Below, piece by piece: positions 10,158 through 20,414 of a DNA stretch of 64,000 nucleotides. Position 1 is the first letter of the stretch. The number at the start of each line of letters is the position of its first letter. This DNA is from Pseudomonas phenolilytica (lineage in GTDB: Bacteria > Pseudomonadota > Gammaproteobacteria > Pseudomonadales > Pseudomonadaceae), in contig NZ_CP058908.1 of assembly GCF_021432765.1 (NCBI RefSeq), positions 2,310,001-2,374,000 on the forward strand. The letters are read 5' to 3'. The position numbers were made by a program, and so were the translations under genes. The notes beneath the pieces were generated by a model that made no database searches, was not told where the DNA came from, and saw only the letters and a program-made list of their open reading frames with translations.

Positions 10158-12020
10158 ATGGCCTTACTTCAGATTGCCGAGCCCGGACAAAGCCCTCAGC
10201 CTCACCAGCGACGCCTTGCCGTCGGAATAGATCTGGGCACCACCAATTCGCTGGTAGCAGCTCTGCGCAGTGGTGTTACGGCACCGCTGGCGGATGCCGA
10301 TGGGCGGGTAATACTGCCTTCGGTGGTGCGCTACCACGCCGACCGCGTCGAAGTGGGGCGCGCCGCCAAGGCCGCTGCAGCGAGCGACCCGTTCAACACC
10401 ATTAGCTCGGTCAAGCGCCTTATGGGGCGTGGCCTTGCCGATGTGAAACAGTTGGGTGAGCAGCTCCCCTATCACTTCAGCGGTGGCGAGTCGCAGATGC
10501 CGTTCATCGAGACGGTGCAGGGGCCCAAGAGCCCGGTGGAAATTTCCGCGGAGATATTGCGAGCACTGCGCGAGCGTGCCGAGGCGACGCTCGGCGGAGA
10601 GCTGGTGGGTGCGGTGATCACGGTGCCGGCGTACTTCGACGACGCGCAACGCCAGGCTACCAAAGATGCGGCGCGACTGGCCGGGCTGAATGTTTTGCGT
10701 CTGCTCAACGAGCCGACCGCTGCGGCGGTCGCCTATGGTCTCGATCGACAGGCCGAAGGTGTGGTCGCGATCTACGATCTGGGTGGCGGTACGTTCGATA
10801 TTTCCATTCTTCGCCTGACCAAGGGTGTGTTCGAAGTGCTGGCCACCGGTGGTGATACCGCCTTGGGTGGTGACGATTTCGATCATGCCGTGGCCGGGTG
10901 GATTCTCGATCAGGCCGGCATATCCGGTGACCTTGAGCCGGGTGCGCAGCGCGAGCTGCTGAAGATTGCCTGTGCCGCGAAGGAGCATCTGAGTAATACC
11001 GATAGCACGCCGATCAGCTATGCGGGCTGGCAAGGGCAGTTGGATCGGGCGACCTTCGATACGCTGATCGAGCCGATGGTTGCGCGTAGCCTCAAGGCCT
11101 GTCGGCGCGCGGTGCGCGATTCCGCCGTCGAGCCGGGTGAAGTCAATGCAGTCGTCATGGTCGGCGGTTCGACTCGCGTTCCTCTGGTGCGCAGTCTGGT
11201 TGGACAGTTGTTCGGTCGCGAGCCGCTGACCGATATCGATCCGGATGAAGTGGTAGCAATCGGTGCTGCGATTCAGGCCGAAACGCTAGCTGGCAATAAT
11301 CGTGACGGCAATGAATTGCTGCTGCTCGACGTGATTCCATTGTCGCTGGGGCTGGAGACGATGGGCGGGCTGATGGAAAAGATCATCCCGCGCAACACCA
11401 CCATTCCGGTTGCACGCGCCCAGGACTTCACCACTTATAAAGATGGCCAGACGGCCATGATGATTCACGTGCTGCAGGGTGAGCGCGAACTGATCGCCGA
11501 CTGCCGTTCGCTGGCGCGCTTCGAGCTGCGCGGCATTCCACCGATGGTGGCGGGGGCGGCGAAGATCCGTGTGACGTTTCAGGTCGACGCCGACGGGTTG
11601 CTGAGTGTTTCTGCGCGCGAGTTGACCTCGGGCGTTGAGGCGAGCATTCAGGTCAAGCCATCCTACGGGCTCACGGACGGCGAAATTGCGCGCATGCTTG
11701 AAGACTCCTTCCGCAAGGCTGGTGAGGACAAGCAGGCCCGCGCCCTGCGCGAACAGCTGGTTGATGCCCAGCGGCTGCTGGAGGCTGTGGAGGCGGCGCT
11801 GGCGGCTGATGGCGAGCGGCTGCTGAGTGCTGAGGAGCGCGAAGCCATCGAAGAGCAGATGAATGCGCTGCGCGCGCTGCTCGACAGTCAAGACGGCGTT
11901 GCGATCGAGCGTCAGAGCAAGCGACTCAGCCATATCACCGATGCCTTCGCTGCGCGTCGACTGGATTCAACCGTCAAGGCCGCGCTGGCCGGACGACGGC
12001 TCAACGATATCGAGGAATGA
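10158..12020 (+). CDS. hscA: Fe-S assembly chaperone HscA (Hsc66)
   Basis: HscA is a specialised Hsp70 that binds LPPVK of IscU and drives cluster release using ATP. The 620-residue product has the Hsp70 nucleotide domain ([12 protein letters not shown] near residue 24, [13 protein letters not shown] near 205, [10 protein letters not shown] near 335) and a substrate domain with a short C-terminal lid, typical of HscA rather than DnaK. Its stop overlaps the ATG of fdx (ATGA), which couples their translation. Confidence 0.98.
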   Translation: MALLQIAEPGQSPQPHQRRLAVGIDLGTTNSLVAALRSGVTAPLADADGRVILPSVVRYHADRVEVGRAAKAAAASDPFNTISSVKRLMGRGLADVKQLGEQLPYHFSGGESQMPFIETVQGPKSPVEISAEILRALRERAEATLGGELVGAVITVPAYFDDAQRQATKDAARLAGLNVLRLLNEPTAAAVAYGLDRQAEGVVAIYDLGGGTFDISILRLTKGVFEVLATGGDTALGGDDFDHAVAGWILDQAGISGDLEPGAQRELLKIACAAKEHLSNTDSTPISYAGWQGQLDRATFDTLIEPMVARSLKACRRAVRDSAVEPGEVNAVVMVGGSTRVPLVRSLVGQLFGREPLTDIDPDEVVAIGAAIQAETLAGNNRDGNELLLLDVIPLSLGLETMGGLMEKIIPRNTTIPVARAQDFTTYKDGQTAMMIHVLQGERELIADCRSLARFELRGIPPMVAGAAKIRVTFQVDADGLLSVSARELTSGVEASIQVKPSYGLTDGEIARMLEDSFRKAGEDKQARALREQLVDAQRLLEAVEAALAADGERLLSAEEREAIEEQMNALRALLDSQDGVAIERQSKRLSHITDAFAARRLDSTVKAALAGRRLNDIEE

Positions 12021-12364
12021 CCCAGATGCCGCAGATCATCTTTCTGCCCAATGCCGAACACTGCCCAGAGGGCGCCGTGATCGAGGCACAAGTCGGCGAA
12101 ACCGTACTGGATGCTGCGCTGCGCAACGGCATCGATATCGAGCACGCCTGCGAGAAGTCTTGTGCCTGTACCACATGTCACGTCGTGATCCGCGAGGGTT
12201 TCTCCAGTCTGGAACCATCCGACGAGCTCGAGGACGATATGCTGGACAAGGCCTGGGGGCTGGAGCCGACCTCGCGTCTGTCTTGTCAGGCAGTGGTCGA
12301 CAAGGCCGATCTGGTCGTGGAGATCCCTAAATACACCATCAACCAGGTTTCCGAAGGGCATTGA
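12017..12364 (+). CDS. fdx: ISC-type [2Fe-2S] ferredoxin
   Basis: This adrenodoxin-type ferredoxin supplies electrons for cluster assembly on IscU. The 115-residue product has the ligand pattern C-x5-C-x2-C ([15 protein letters not shown], around residues 41-53) and a fourth Cys in SRLSCQAVV. Start ATG 12017 overlaps the hscA stop; an ATG three codons later (12026, MPQIIFLP) is an equally good start by homology. Confidence 0.96.
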   Translation: MTQMPQIIFLPNAEHCPEGAVIEAQVGETVLDAALRNGIDIEHACEKSCACTTCHVVIREGFSSLEPSDELEDDMLDKAWGLEPTSRLSCQAVVDKADLVVEIPKYTINQVSEGH

Positions 12365-12380
12365 GGCGAGGGCGTCATTC

Positions 12381-12581
12381 ATGAGTCTGCATTGGACCGA
12401 TGTGCTGGATATCGCCATCGAGCTGGCCGAAGCGCGGCCTGAAGTCGATCCGCGCTACGTGAACTTCGTCGAGCTGCATCGCTGGGTGCTGGATCTACCG
12501 GATTTTTCCGACGACCCACAGCGTGGCGGCGAGAAAGTGCTGGAAGCCATCCAGGCCGCCTGGATCGAAGAAGCGCAGTAA
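12381..12581 (+). CDS. iscX: Fe-S assembly protein IscX
   Basis: IscX is a 66-residue acidic protein that binds IscS and iron and tunes desulfurase activity. The sequence (MSLHWTDVLDIAIELAE, then FVELHRWVLDLPDF near residues 33-46) has the winged-helix-like IscX pattern and normal length. It is the last gene of the isc operon, 16 bp after fdx. A hairpin with a short T-rich tail follows before ndk. Confidence 0.95.
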   Translation: MSLHWTDVLDIAIELAEARPEVDPRYVNFVELHRWVLDLPDFSDDPQRGGEKVLEAIQAAWIEEAQ

Positions 12582-12656
12582 CCAACGACTCTATCGGGGC
12601 GCCGATACGGCTTCGCTCGAACGCCTGGCTGCCGACTACCCTTATGTTTTGACCCG

Positions 12657-12690
12657 AACCCGCGTATGATTCGCGGGTTTATTCGTTCGC
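12657..12690 (+). terminator. Putative terminator of the isc operon
   Basis: AACCCGCG (12657-12664) and CGCGGGTT (12672-12679) form a perfect 8-bp stem with a 7-base loop. The tail TATTCGTTCGCTTT is T-rich but interrupted. The hairpin lies between iscX and ndk and probably ends most isc transcripts. It may also lie in the ndk leader. Confidence 0.5.
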
Positions 12691-12718
12691 TTTAACCCAT
12701 CAGTTTTGGAGTCCTTAC

Positions 12719-13150
12719 ATGGCCCTGCAACGCACCTTCTCCATCATCAAACCCGATGCCGTCGCCAAGAACGTGATCGGCGAAATCACCACCCGTTTCG
12801 AGAAGGCCGGCCTGCGCGTCGTCGCTTCCAAGATGGTGCAGCTGTCCGAGCGTGAAGCTGCTGGCTTCTACGCCGAGCACAGCGAGCGTGGCTTCTTCAA
12901 GGATCTGGTTGCTTTCATGACTTCCGGTCCGGTCATCGTTCAGGTTCTGGAAGGTGAGAATGCCATTGCCAAGAACCGCGAGCTGATGGGCGCCACCAAT
13001 CCGAAAGAAGCCGCCGCGGGCACCATCCGCGCTGACTTCGCTGTCTCCATTGACGAGAACGCCGTGCACGGTTCCGACTCGGAAGCCTCCGCCGCACGCG
13101 AGATCGCCTACTTCTTCGCGGCCACCGAAGTGTGCGCACGCATTCGCTGA
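12719..13150 (+). CDS. ndk: Nucleoside diphosphate kinase
   Basis: Ndk moves the gamma phosphate between NTPs and NDPs through a phosphohistidine and so balances nucleotide pools. The 143-residue product begins [15 protein letters not shown] and has the active His in ENAVHGSDS (about residue 117). Length and motifs are canonical. It lies between iscX and rlmN, as in other pseudomonads. TTTGGAG about 9 bp before the ATG is the ribosome site. Confidence 0.98.
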   Translation: MALQRTFSIIKPDAVAKNVIGEITTRFEKAGLRVVASKMVQLSEREAAGFYAEHSERGFFKDLVAFMTSGPVIVQVLEGENAIAKNRELMGATNPKEAAAGTIRADFAVSIDENAVHGSDSEASAAREIAYFFAATEVCARIR

Positions 13151-13169
13151 TCGAGCGAAGGTGAATCCT

Positions 13170-14318
13170 ATGATTGCCACGACCGGTAAGGTGAATTTGC
13201 TGGGCCTGACCCAGCCGCAGCTGGAAAGCTTCTTCGAGTCGATTGGGGAGAAGCGCTTCCGCGCCGGTCAGGTGATGAAATGGATTCACCATTTCGGCGT
13301 CGATGATTTCGACGCCATGAGCAACATCGGCAAGGCCTTGCGCGAAAAGCTCAAGGCCTGCGCCGAGATACGCGGCCCGGAAATCGTCAGCGAAGACATT
13401 TCCAGCGACGGCACCCGCAAGTGGGTCGTACGCGTTGCTTCGGGCAGTTGCGTCGAAACCGTCTATATCCCCCAGGCCGGACGTGGCACGCTGTGTGTGT
13501 CGTCCCAAGCAGGCTGTGCGCTGGATTGCAGCTTCTGCTCCACTGGTAAGCAGGGTTTCAACAGCAACCTTACCGCCGCCGAGGTGATCGGCCAGGTGTG
13601 GATTGCCAACAAATCCTTCGGCACCGTCCCGGCGAAAGTCGACCGCGCCATCACCAACGTGGTGATGATGGGTATGGGCGAGCCGCTGCTGAATTTCGAT
13701 AACGTGGTCGCCGCCATGCAGATCATGATGGACGATCTCGGCTACGGCATCTCCAAACGCAAGGTTACGCTCTCGACTTCCGGTGTCGTACCGATGATCG
13801 ATGAGCTGGCCAAGGTTATCGACGTGTCCCTGGCGCTGTCGCTGCACGCGCCGAACGATGCGTTGCGTGACCAGTTGGTGCCGATCAACAAAAAGTACCC
13901 ACTGCAGATGCTGCTGGAATCGTGCCAGCGCTACATATCGCGACTCGGCGAGAAGCGCGTGCTGACCATCGAGTACACCCTGCTGCAGGGCGTGAACGAT
14001 CAGCCCGAGCATGCCGAGCAGATGATTGCGCTGCTAGCCAAAATTCCCTGCAAGATCAATCTGATCCCATTCAATCCGTTCCCCCATTCCGGATATGAGC
14101 GCCCCAGCAACAATGCCATCCGGCGTTTTCAGGACATCCTGCACAAAGCCGGGCACAATGTGACGGTGCGTACGACCCGCGGCGAGGACATCGATGCCGC
14201 TTGCGGCCAGCTCGTCGGTCAGGTGCTGGACCGCACCCGCCGCAGCGAGCGCTACATCGCCGTGCGGGAACTGCAGACCGAGCCCGATACCGCGCGCGCT
14301 GCTTCGAACCGATCCTGA
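13170..14318 (+). CDS. rlmN: Dual-specificity 23S rRNA/tRNA adenine-2 methyltransferase RlmN
   Basis: RlmN is a radical-SAM enzyme that makes m2A2503 in 23S rRNA and m2A37 in some tRNAs. The 382-residue product (from ATG 13170) has the CxxxCxxC cluster motif in [15 protein letters not shown]. It also has the two methyl-transfer Cys of the family, one in the N-terminal third and one near the end ([12 protein letters not shown]). The open frame extends upstream but overlaps ndk, so the later ATG is chosen. Confidence 0.97.
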   Translation: MIATTGKVNLLGLTQPQLESFFESIGEKRFRAGQVMKWIHHFGVDDFDAMSNIGKALREKLKACAEIRGPEIVSEDISSDGTRKWVVRVASGSCVETVYIPQAGRGTLCVSSQAGCALDCSFCSTGKQGFNSNLTAAEVIGQVWIANKSFGTVPAKVDRAITNVVMMGMGEPLLNFDNVVAAMQIMMDDLGYGISKRKVTLSTSGVVPMIDELAKVIDVSLALSLHAPNDALRDQLVPINKKYPLQMLLESCQRYISRLGEKRVLTIEYTLLQGVNDQPEHAEQMIALLAKIPCKINLIPFNPFPHSGYERPSNNAIRRFQDILHKAGHNVTVRTTRGEDIDAACGQLVGQVLDRTRRSERYIAVRELQTEPDTARAASNRS

Positions 14319-14328
14319 GGGGGTACTG

Positions 14329-15084
14329 ATGACCTTGCGCGTTGCGCTGCTGTTGCTATTGGCCGGCCTAACAGGCTGTGTTTCGACCGGTACTGTCGAT
14401 CCGCTAAAAACCGAAGAAGGACGCCAGCAGGCACGCGATGCCTACATTCAGCTGGGTATCGGCTACGTACAGCAGGGCACCGCGTCGCGCGCCAAGACGC
14501 CGCTGCGCAAGGCTCTGGAACTCGATCCGCGCAGCGCCGACGCGCACGCGGCGCTGGCGCTGGTGTTCCAGACGGAAATGGAAAACGAGCTGGCCGACAA
14601 ACATTACCGCGAAGCGCTGGCCAATCGCCGGGACGCGCGGATTCTGAACAACTACGGCAGTTTTCTGTTCGAGCAGAAACGTTACCCTGAAGCGCTCGAG
14701 CGGTTCACCCAGGCCTCAGAAGACAACCTGTATCCCGAGCGTGCGCGGGTCTTCCAGAACATGGGCATGACCGCGTTGAAATTGAACCAGCCGGAGCAGG
14801 CCGAGAAGTATTTCACTCGTGCGCTGCGCCTGGACAGTCGTCAGCCTGGCGCGCTACTGGAACTCGCGCTGATGGCCTATGACGCTAAACAGTACGTCCC
14901 CGCCAAAGCCTACTACGACAGCTACAGCCAACTTGCCGAGCAGAACGCCCGTAGCTTGCTGCTTGGTATCCACCTGGCCGATATCCATGGGGATCGCGAC
15001 AGGGCAGCCAGTCTGGCACTGCAGCTCAAGCGCCTGTACCCCGGTACGGCGGAATATCAGCAATACCTTTCGGAGCAACGATGA
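14329..15084 (+). CDS. pilF: Type IV pilus biogenesis lipoprotein PilF (pilotin)
   Basis: PilF is the outer-membrane lipoprotein that carries the secretin PilQ to the outer membrane for type IV pili. The 251-residue product has a signal peptide with lipobox LTGC (Cys at about residue 18) and tandem TPR repeats across residues ~45-245 (for example AKTPLRKALELDPRSADAHAAL). Start ATG 14329 gives the short lipoprotein signal; the longer frame would bury it. It overlaps rodZ by ATGA. Confidence 0.95.
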   Translation: MTLRVALLLLLAGLTGCVSTGTVDPLKTEEGRQQARDAYIQLGIGYVQQGTASRAKTPLRKALELDPRSADAHAALALVFQTEMENELADKHYREALANRRDARILNNYGSFLFEQKRYPEALERFTQASEDNLYPERARVFQNMGMTALKLNQPEQAEKYFTRALRLDSRQPGALLELALMAYDAKQYVPAKAYYDSYSQLAEQNARSLLLGIHLADIHGDRDRAASLALQLKRLYPGTAEYQQYLSEQR

Positions 15085-16067
15085 CAGCGCCGAACCACGA
15101 GATGGCCCCGATGGGCGCCAATCCGGGCGAAACCCTGCGCCAGGCTCGCGAGAGCAAGGGCTGGTCGTTAGCGTCCGTCGCCCAGCAGCTCAATTTGACG
15201 GCCCGCTCGGTCGCGCAGATCGAGGCCGGCGATTTCAGCCAGCTGCCGGGGCATACCTTCGCCCGTGGATACGTCAGAGCCTACGCCAAGCTCCTGGAAC
15301 TGGACCCTAACCGGCTCGTTCAGGAATTCGATCAGCATACTGGCACCAGCGCCACTGGCAGTAATGTCACCAGCCTAGGTCGCATCGAAGAGCCTGGACG
15401 GCTGTCGCGGAGCGTCTTGCGCTTCTTCGGCTTTGCTCTATTGCTGGTCGTGGCTGGTGCCAGTTTTTACTGGTGGCAAGAGCGTATCCAGCAGCCAGAG
15501 ACCGCACCTGCGGTGGCGGCGCTGGACAGTATCGAAGTGGAAACGGCCGACGGTACCACGCAGATTCATCTGCTCGACCGTCCGGAAGATCAGGAAGAGG
15601 TCGTGAACGCTCCGCCGACCGCAACGGACGAACAACCGTCGACGACCGAGTCCACGCCGCAGCCTGAAGAACAGCGCATGCCGATTCCGGCCGATGAGGC
15701 AAACACCGCTGTCGAGCAGCCGGTCTCGGACGGTGCCGAGCCGCAGATCACCACAGCGCCGGAAATCCAGGTGAGTGCGCCAGCCACCGAGACCCCGAGC
15801 GAGCCGGCAGTAGTTCCCGCCGCCGGTGAAGGCCGCCTGGCCCTGAAGTTCAGTGCCGATTGCTGGACGAAGGTGACCGACGCTGACGGTCGCGTGCTCT
15901 ATAGCGGCCTGGCCAAGTCTGGCAGCGAGCGCACCATCACCGGCAAGGCGCCGCTCGATGTCCATCTGGGCTACGCGCGCGGCGCGCAGATCAGTTACAA
16001 CGGCGCGGCCGTAGATCTTGCCCCGTATGTTCGTGGCGAGACGGCGCGTATCAAGCTGGGGCAGTAA
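15081..16067 (+). CDS. rodZ: RodZ-like cytoskeletal/HTH membrane protein
   Basis: RodZ-type proteins link the MreB cytoskeleton to the membrane in rod-shape maintenance. The 328-residue product has an N-terminal Xre/HTH_25 domain (residues ~12-80) and one membrane helix at ~113-133. A Pro/Thr/Glu-rich periplasmic linker follows, then a C-terminal beta domain (DUF4115, residues ~245-328). This order defines the family. It overlaps pilF and is 2 bp from ispG, so it is within one operon. The MreB interaction is inferred from the family. Confidence 0.9.
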   Translation: MTAPNHEMAPMGANPGETLRQARESKGWSLASVAQQLNLTARSVAQIEAGDFSQLPGHTFARGYVRAYAKLLELDPNRLVQEFDQHTGTSATGSNVTSLGRIEEPGRLSRSVLRFFGFALLLVVAGASFYWWQERIQQPETAPAVAALDSIEVETADGTTQIHLLDRPEDQEEVVNAPPTATDEQPSTTESTPQPEEQRMPIPADEANTAVEQPVSDGAEPQITTAPEIQVSAPATETPSEPAVVPAAGEGRLALKFSADCWTKVTDADGRVLYSGLAKSGSERTITGKAPLDVHLGYARGAQISYNGAAVDLAPYVRGETARIKLGQ

Positions 16068-16069
16068 GC

Positions 16070-17182
16070 ATGCATTCAGAGTCTCCCATCAAGCGTCGCC
16101 CATCTCGCAAGATCTGGGTAGGCAACGTTGCGGTCGGCGGCGATGCGCCGATCTCCGTGCAGAGCATGACCAACACCGAGACGTGCGATGTCGACGCGAC
16201 TGTCGGACAGATTCGTCGCCTGGCAGATGCCGGTGCCGATATCGTGCGTGTTTCCGTGCCGTCGATGGAGGCCGCCGAGGCGTTTGGACGGATCAAACAG
16301 CAGGTTCAGTTGCCGCTGGTCGCGGACATTCATTTCGATTATCAGATCGCGCTGCGTGTGGCCGAGCTGGGCGTCGATTGTCTGCGCATCAACCCGGGCA
16401 ACATCGGTCGCGAGGATCGGGTGCGGGCGGTAGTCGAGGCTGCGCGTGATCGCGGCATCCCGATTCGCATCGGCGTCAACGCAGGTTCGCTGGAGAAGGA
16501 TCTGCAGAAAAAATACGGTGAGCCGACTCCCGAGGCGCTGGTCGAGTCGGCGCTGCGCCATGTCGAGCATCTGGATCGGCTGAATTTTCCCGACTTCAAG
16601 GTCAGTGTGAAGGCCTCCGATGTGTTCATGGCGGTCGAGGCCTACCGGCAGCTGGCCAAACAGATCGAGCAGCCGCTGCATCTGGGGATCACCGAGGCCG
16701 GCGGACTGCGTTCCGGAACGGTGAAGTCGGCGGTTGGGTTGGGCATGCTGCTCGCCGAGGGCATCGGCGACACCATCCGTGTTTCGCTGGCTGCCGATCC
16801 GGTGGAAGAGATCAAGGTTGGTTTCGATATCCTCAAATCACTACACCTACGTTCGCGAGGCATCAACTTCATCGCCTGCCCCAGCTGCTCGCGGCAGAAC
16901 TTCGACGTGGTCAAGACCATGAACGAGCTGGAGGCGCGCGTCGAGGATCTGCTGGTGCCGCTGGACGTGGCAGTCATCGGCTGTGTGGTCAATGGCCCGG
17001 GCGAAGCCAAGGAGGCGCATATCGGCCTGACTGGCGGCAGCCCGAGCAATCTGGTGTACATCGACGGCAAGCCGGCGCAGAAGCTGAACAACGAGAATCT
17101 GGTGGACGAGCTGGAGCAGCTGATCCGTCGCAAGGCGGCCGAGAAGCTCGACGCGGATGCCGCGCTCATCGCCCGTAGTTGA
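16070..17182 (+). CDS. ispG: 4-hydroxy-3-methylbut-2-enyl diphosphate synthase IspG
   Basis: IspG converts MEcPP to HMBPP in the MEP isoprenoid pathway with a [4Fe-4S] cluster. The 370-residue product has the TIM-barrel start ([16 protein letters not shown]) and the cluster Cys in [14 protein letters not shown] (two) and [18 protein letters not shown] (one). Length is that of the bacterial two-domain form. It lies 2 bp after rodZ and 16 bp before hisS. Confidence 0.98.
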   Translation: MHSESPIKRRPSRKIWVGNVAVGGDAPISVQSMTNTETCDVDATVGQIRRLADAGADIVRVSVPSMEAAEAFGRIKQQVQLPLVADIHFDYQIALRVAELGVDCLRINPGNIGREDRVRAVVEAARDRGIPIRIGVNAGSLEKDLQKKYGEPTPEALVESALRHVEHLDRLNFPDFKVSVKASDVFMAVEAYRQLAKQIEQPLHLGITEAGGLRSGTVKSAVGLGMLLAEGIGDTIRVSLAADPVEEIKVGFDILKSLHLRSRGINFIACPSCSRQNFDVVKTMNELEARVEDLLVPLDVAVIGCVVNGPGEAKEAHIGLTGGSPSNLVYIDGKPAQKLNNENLVDELEQLIRRKAAEKLDADAALIARS

Positions 17183-17198
17183 TTGTTAAGGAATTCCC

Positions 17199-18488
17199 TT
17201 GAGCAAGTCCCTGCAAGCCATTCGTGGCATGAACGACATTCTGCCGGCGCAGACTCCGGTCTGGCGCTACCTGGAGGGCACTTTCGCGCAGCTGCTCGAC
17301 AGCTACGGCTATAGCGAAATTCGTCTGCCGATCGTCGAATACACTGAACTGTTCGCCCGCGGTATCGGAGAAGGAACCGATGTGGTCGACAAGGAGATGT
17401 ACACGTTTCGCGATCGCAACGACGAATCGCTGACACTGCGTCCGGAAGGTACCGCCGGCTGTGTGCGCGCGGTGCTCGAACACGGTCTCACCGGCGGCGG
17501 CCAGGTCCAGAAGCTCTGGTACACTGGACCGATGTTCCGCTACGAGAAACCGCAGAAGGGTCGTTATCGCCAGTTTCACCAGATCGGCGTGGAAGTGTTT
17601 AACCAGCCTGGCCCAGACGTGGACGCCGAGCTGATCGTGCTCACGGCTCGTCTGTGGAAACAGCTCGGCATGAGCGAAGCGGTGACGCTACAGCTCAACA
17701 GCCTTGGTTCCAGCGAAGCGCGCGCACGTTATCGCGACGCGCTGGTCGCCTACCTGCAGCAGCGGTTCGATCAGCTCGATGAAGACAGCCAGCGCCGACT
17801 GACTACCAACCCGCTGCGCATCCTCGACAGCAAGAATGCCCAGACCCAGGCGCTGCTGGCCGATGCGCCGACGCTACACGACTACCTCGATGAAGAGTCA
17901 CGTGAGCATTTCGACGGACTGAAGGCGCGCCTGGATGCGGCCGGAATCGCCTACGAAATCAACCCGAAGCTGGTGCGTGGACTCGACTATTACGGCCGCA
18001 CGGTGTTCGAGTGGGTGACCGACAAGCTTGGCGCGCAGGGTACGGTTTGTGCTGGCGGCCGATACGATGGGCTGGTCAGCCAGTTCGGCGGTAAGCCCAC
18101 CCCGGGAGTTGGCTTCGCGATGGGCGTCGAACGCCTGGTGCTGCTGCTGGAAACCCTCGACTTGGTCCCTGCAACGCTGAATCGGCCGCCGCACGCGTTC
18201 ATCTGCGCATTCGGCGAAGCGGCGGAACTGGCGGCACTCGGTCTGGCCGAGCGTCTGCGCGACGCCTTGCCCGGTCTGCGTTTGCTGGTCAATGCCGGCT
18301 CCGGCAGCTTCAAGAGTCAGTTCAAGAAGGCCGACAAGAGCGGCGCACATTTCGCGCTAATTCTTGGTGAGGACGAACTTGCCGGGCGCGTGGTAGGTTG
18401 CAAGCCGCTGCGCGATGACAGCGAACAACAAAGCATTGCCTGGGATGCTCTACCCGAGCGTCTGGCTGCCTGCCTCGAGCAGGTCTGA
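17199..18488 (+). CDS. hisS: Histidyl-tRNA synthetase
   Basis: HisS charges tRNA-His. The 429-residue product is a class II synthetase with motif 2 region [17 protein letters not shown] and the histidine-specific signature [16 protein letters not shown] near residue 260. A C-terminal anticodon-binding domain follows. The start is TTG 17199 ([16 protein letters not shown]) preceded by AAGGAA; the next Met (GMND) would remove the conserved first residues. The rare start codon may limit expression. Confidence 0.98.
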   Translation: MSKSLQAIRGMNDILPAQTPVWRYLEGTFAQLLDSYGYSEIRLPIVEYTELFARGIGEGTDVVDKEMYTFRDRNDESLTLRPEGTAGCVRAVLEHGLTGGGQVQKLWYTGPMFRYEKPQKGRYRQFHQIGVEVFNQPGPDVDAELIVLTARLWKQLGMSEAVTLQLNSLGSSEARARYRDALVAYLQQRFDQLDEDSQRRLTTNPLRILDSKNAQTQALLADAPTLHDYLDEESREHFDGLKARLDAAGIAYEINPKLVRGLDYYGRTVFEWVTDKLGAQGTVCAGGRYDGLVSQFGGKPTPGVGFAMGVERLVLLLETLDLVPATLNRPPHAFICAFGEAAELAALGLAERLRDALPGLRLLVNAGSGSFKSQFKKADKSGAHFALILGEDELAGRVVGCKPLRDDSEQQSIAWDALPERLAACLEQV

Positions 18489-18515
18489 GACTAAGCGAAT
18501 AAAAGGAGTGACAGC

Positions 18516-19157
18516 GTGACCTCGGGTACCGACGAAGAACAACTGGCGCAAATCAAGGATTGGTGGCAGCGCAACGGCAAGCCTTTGCTCACGGGGGGTG
18601 CGCTCGCCGTGGCGCTGGTGTTCGGCTGGCAGTTCTGGCAGAACCATCAGCTTAACCAGGCATATAACGCGTCCGGCCTTTATCAGCAACTGCTGACGGC
18701 CGCGCTGGAGTCCGGCAAGGCGGATGCCGCTGAAGTAGCGCGCCTAGGCAATCAGCTGAAGCAGGACTTCGCCGGTACTCATTACGCTCAGTACGGTAGC
18801 CTGTTCGTCGCCAAGGTGGCGGTCGAGGGCGGCCGTCTGGACGAAGCCGCTGCCGAATTGCGCGCGATTGTCGACAAACCCGCCGACGCAACGCTTGGCG
18901 AGCTGGCGCGTCAGCGGCTGGCACGTGTGCTGGCGGCGCAGGACAAGGCCGAAGATGCGCTCAAACTGCTCGAAGGCGAGGCCGATAAGGCCTTCGCCGC
19001 CGGCCGTGAGGAGCTGCGCGGTGATCTGCTGGTGCAGCTGGGCCGCGTGGACGAGGCGCACGCTGCCTATACCAAGGCCAAGCAGGCATTGTCGCAGGAT
19101 GCCGCAATCGGCGGTCTGCAGCTGAAGCTGGACGATCTGGCCCGAGGGGAGGCGTAA
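18516..19157 (+). CDS. YfgM-like TPR membrane protein (ancillary SecYEG translocon subunit)
   Basis: In E. coli YfgM sits at the SecYEG translocon with PpiD and helps periplasmic chaperone hand-over. The 213-residue product has a short cytoplasmic start, one membrane helix at residues ~24-42 (LTGGALAVALVFGWQFW) and a periplasmic TPR-like domain, matching the TPR_21 family. It begins with GTG after AAAGGAG. Its place between hisS and bamB is the conserved one. Confidence 0.92.
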   Translation: MTSGTDEEQLAQIKDWWQRNGKPLLTGGALAVALVFGWQFWQNHQLNQAYNASGLYQQLLTAALESGKADAAEVARLGNQLKQDFAGTHYAQYGSLFVAKVAVEGGRLDEAAAELRAIVDKPADATLGELARQRLARVLAAQDKAEDALKLLEGEADKAFAAGREELRGDLLVQLGRVDEAHAAYTKAKQALSQDAAIGGLQLKLDDLARGEA

Positions 19158-19160
19158 CCG

Positions 19161-20309
19161 ATGCGCTGGAAGACTGCCGCGTTGCTGACCCTCGCCGTAT
19201 TGGCCGCCGGGTGCAGCAGCAATGACACGAAAGAGCCGGAGCCTGCGGAGCTGACCAAGTTCGAAGCCGAGGTCGAACTACAGAAGCAATGGAGCCGCTC
19301 GATTGGTGAGGGCCAGGGCGAAACCTACAACCTGCTGGTGCCTGCAGTATACGGCGAGCAGATCTATGCTGCCGACGTCGAGGGGCTGGTGGTTTCCGTG
19401 GACCGCCTGACCGGCAAGGTCAACTGGAAGACCGACCTCGAAGTACCGGTTTCCGGTGCTGTCGGTGCGGGTTATGGCCTGGTGTTAGTCGGCACGCTGC
19501 GTGGCGAGGTGATCGCGCTGGACGTCGCCAGCGGCGAGGAGCGCTGGCGCAGTCGGGTCAGCAGTGAGGTGCTGGCTGCTCCCGCGGTGAATGGCGATAT
19601 CGTGCTGGTGCAGACCCAGGACGATCGTCTGATCGCGCTGGAGATCGACACTGGCGCGCAGCGCTGGAGCTACGAAGGCTCGCCAGCGGTACTCACTCTG
19701 CGCGGTACCGGCGCACCGGTACTGACCAATCAGCTGGCGATCGCCGGTCTGTCCAACGGCAAAGTCATCGCGTTGGATACGCGCCGCGGTCTGCCGGTGT
19801 GGGAGCAGCGTGTGGCAATCCCGCAAGGGCGTTCCGAGCTGGAGCGTGTAGTGGATATCGACGGTGGCCTGCTGCTGTCCGGCGGCACGCTGTACGTCGC
19901 CACCTATCAGGGGCGTGCGGCGGCGCTGGATGTCGAAAGCGGCCGTATCCAGTGGCAGCGCGATGCTTCCACCTATTCCGGCGTTGCGCTGGGCTACGGT
20001 AGCGTTTATCTGAGCTTGGCCAGCGGCACCGTGGAAGGCGTCGATGAGCGCTCCACCACGGCCTTGTGGAGCAACGATGCGCTGGCACGCCGCCAGCTTT
20101 CGGCTCCGGCGGTGTTTTCCAGTTACGTCGTGGTGGGTGATCGCGAAGGCTATCTGCATCTGCTGAGCCAGGTGGATGGGCGTTTCGTGGCCCGTGAGCG
20201 TATCGACAGCTCCGGACTGCGCGCGCGTCCGGTTGTCGAGGGCGATTGGCTGTACGTGTTCAGCAACGACGGCAAGCTTGTCGCATTGACCATCCGCCGG
20301 GACGACTGA
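19161..20309 (+). CDS. bamB: Outer-membrane assembly lipoprotein BamB
   Basis: BamB is a lipoprotein of the BAM complex, which inserts beta-barrel proteins into the outer membrane. The 382-residue product has a lipoprotein signal with lipobox LAAGCSS (Cys near residue 19). Eight-bladed PQQ-like propeller repeats follow, with the typical VSVDRLTGKVNWKTDL and ALDVASGEERWRS units. It lies 3 bp after the yfgM-like gene. Confidence 0.97.
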   Translation: MRWKTAALLTLAVLAAGCSSNDTKEPEPAELTKFEAEVELQKQWSRSIGEGQGETYNLLVPAVYGEQIYAADVEGLVVSVDRLTGKVNWKTDLEVPVSGAVGAGYGLVLVGTLRGEVIALDVASGEERWRSRVSSEVLAAPAVNGDIVLVQTQDDRLIALEIDTGAQRWSYEGSPAVLTLRGTGAPVLTNQLAIAGLSNGKVIALDTRRGLPVWEQRVAIPQGRSELERVVDIDGGLLLSGGTLYVATYQGRAAALDVESGRIQWQRDASTYSGVALGYGSVYLSLASGTVEGVDERSTTALWSNDALARRQLSAPAVFSSYVVVGDREGYLHLLSQVDGRFVARERIDSSGLRARPVVEGDWLYVFSNDGKLVALTIRRDD

Positions 20310-20358
20310 TACGCCTGAGTTGCCCTGACGCTCCGCCGCGGCGGAGCGCTCGATTTAT

Positions 20359-20391
20359 GGCCGCTGCCTCGCAGCGGCCTTCGTGTTTTCT
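20359..20391 (+). terminator. Hairpin pair, possible terminator between bamB and der
   Basis: GGCCGCTGC (20359-20367) and GCAGCGGCC (20371-20379) form a perfect 9-bp stem with loop CTC, followed by TTCGTGTTTTC. Just upstream, CGCTCCGCC (20329-20337) and GGCGGAGCG (20340-20348) form a second GC-rich stem. The pair would reduce read-through from bamB into der. The T tract is interrupted, so termination may be partial. Confidence 0.55.
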
Positions 20392-20414
20392 GAAATATCG
20401 CAATGGAGAGCCGC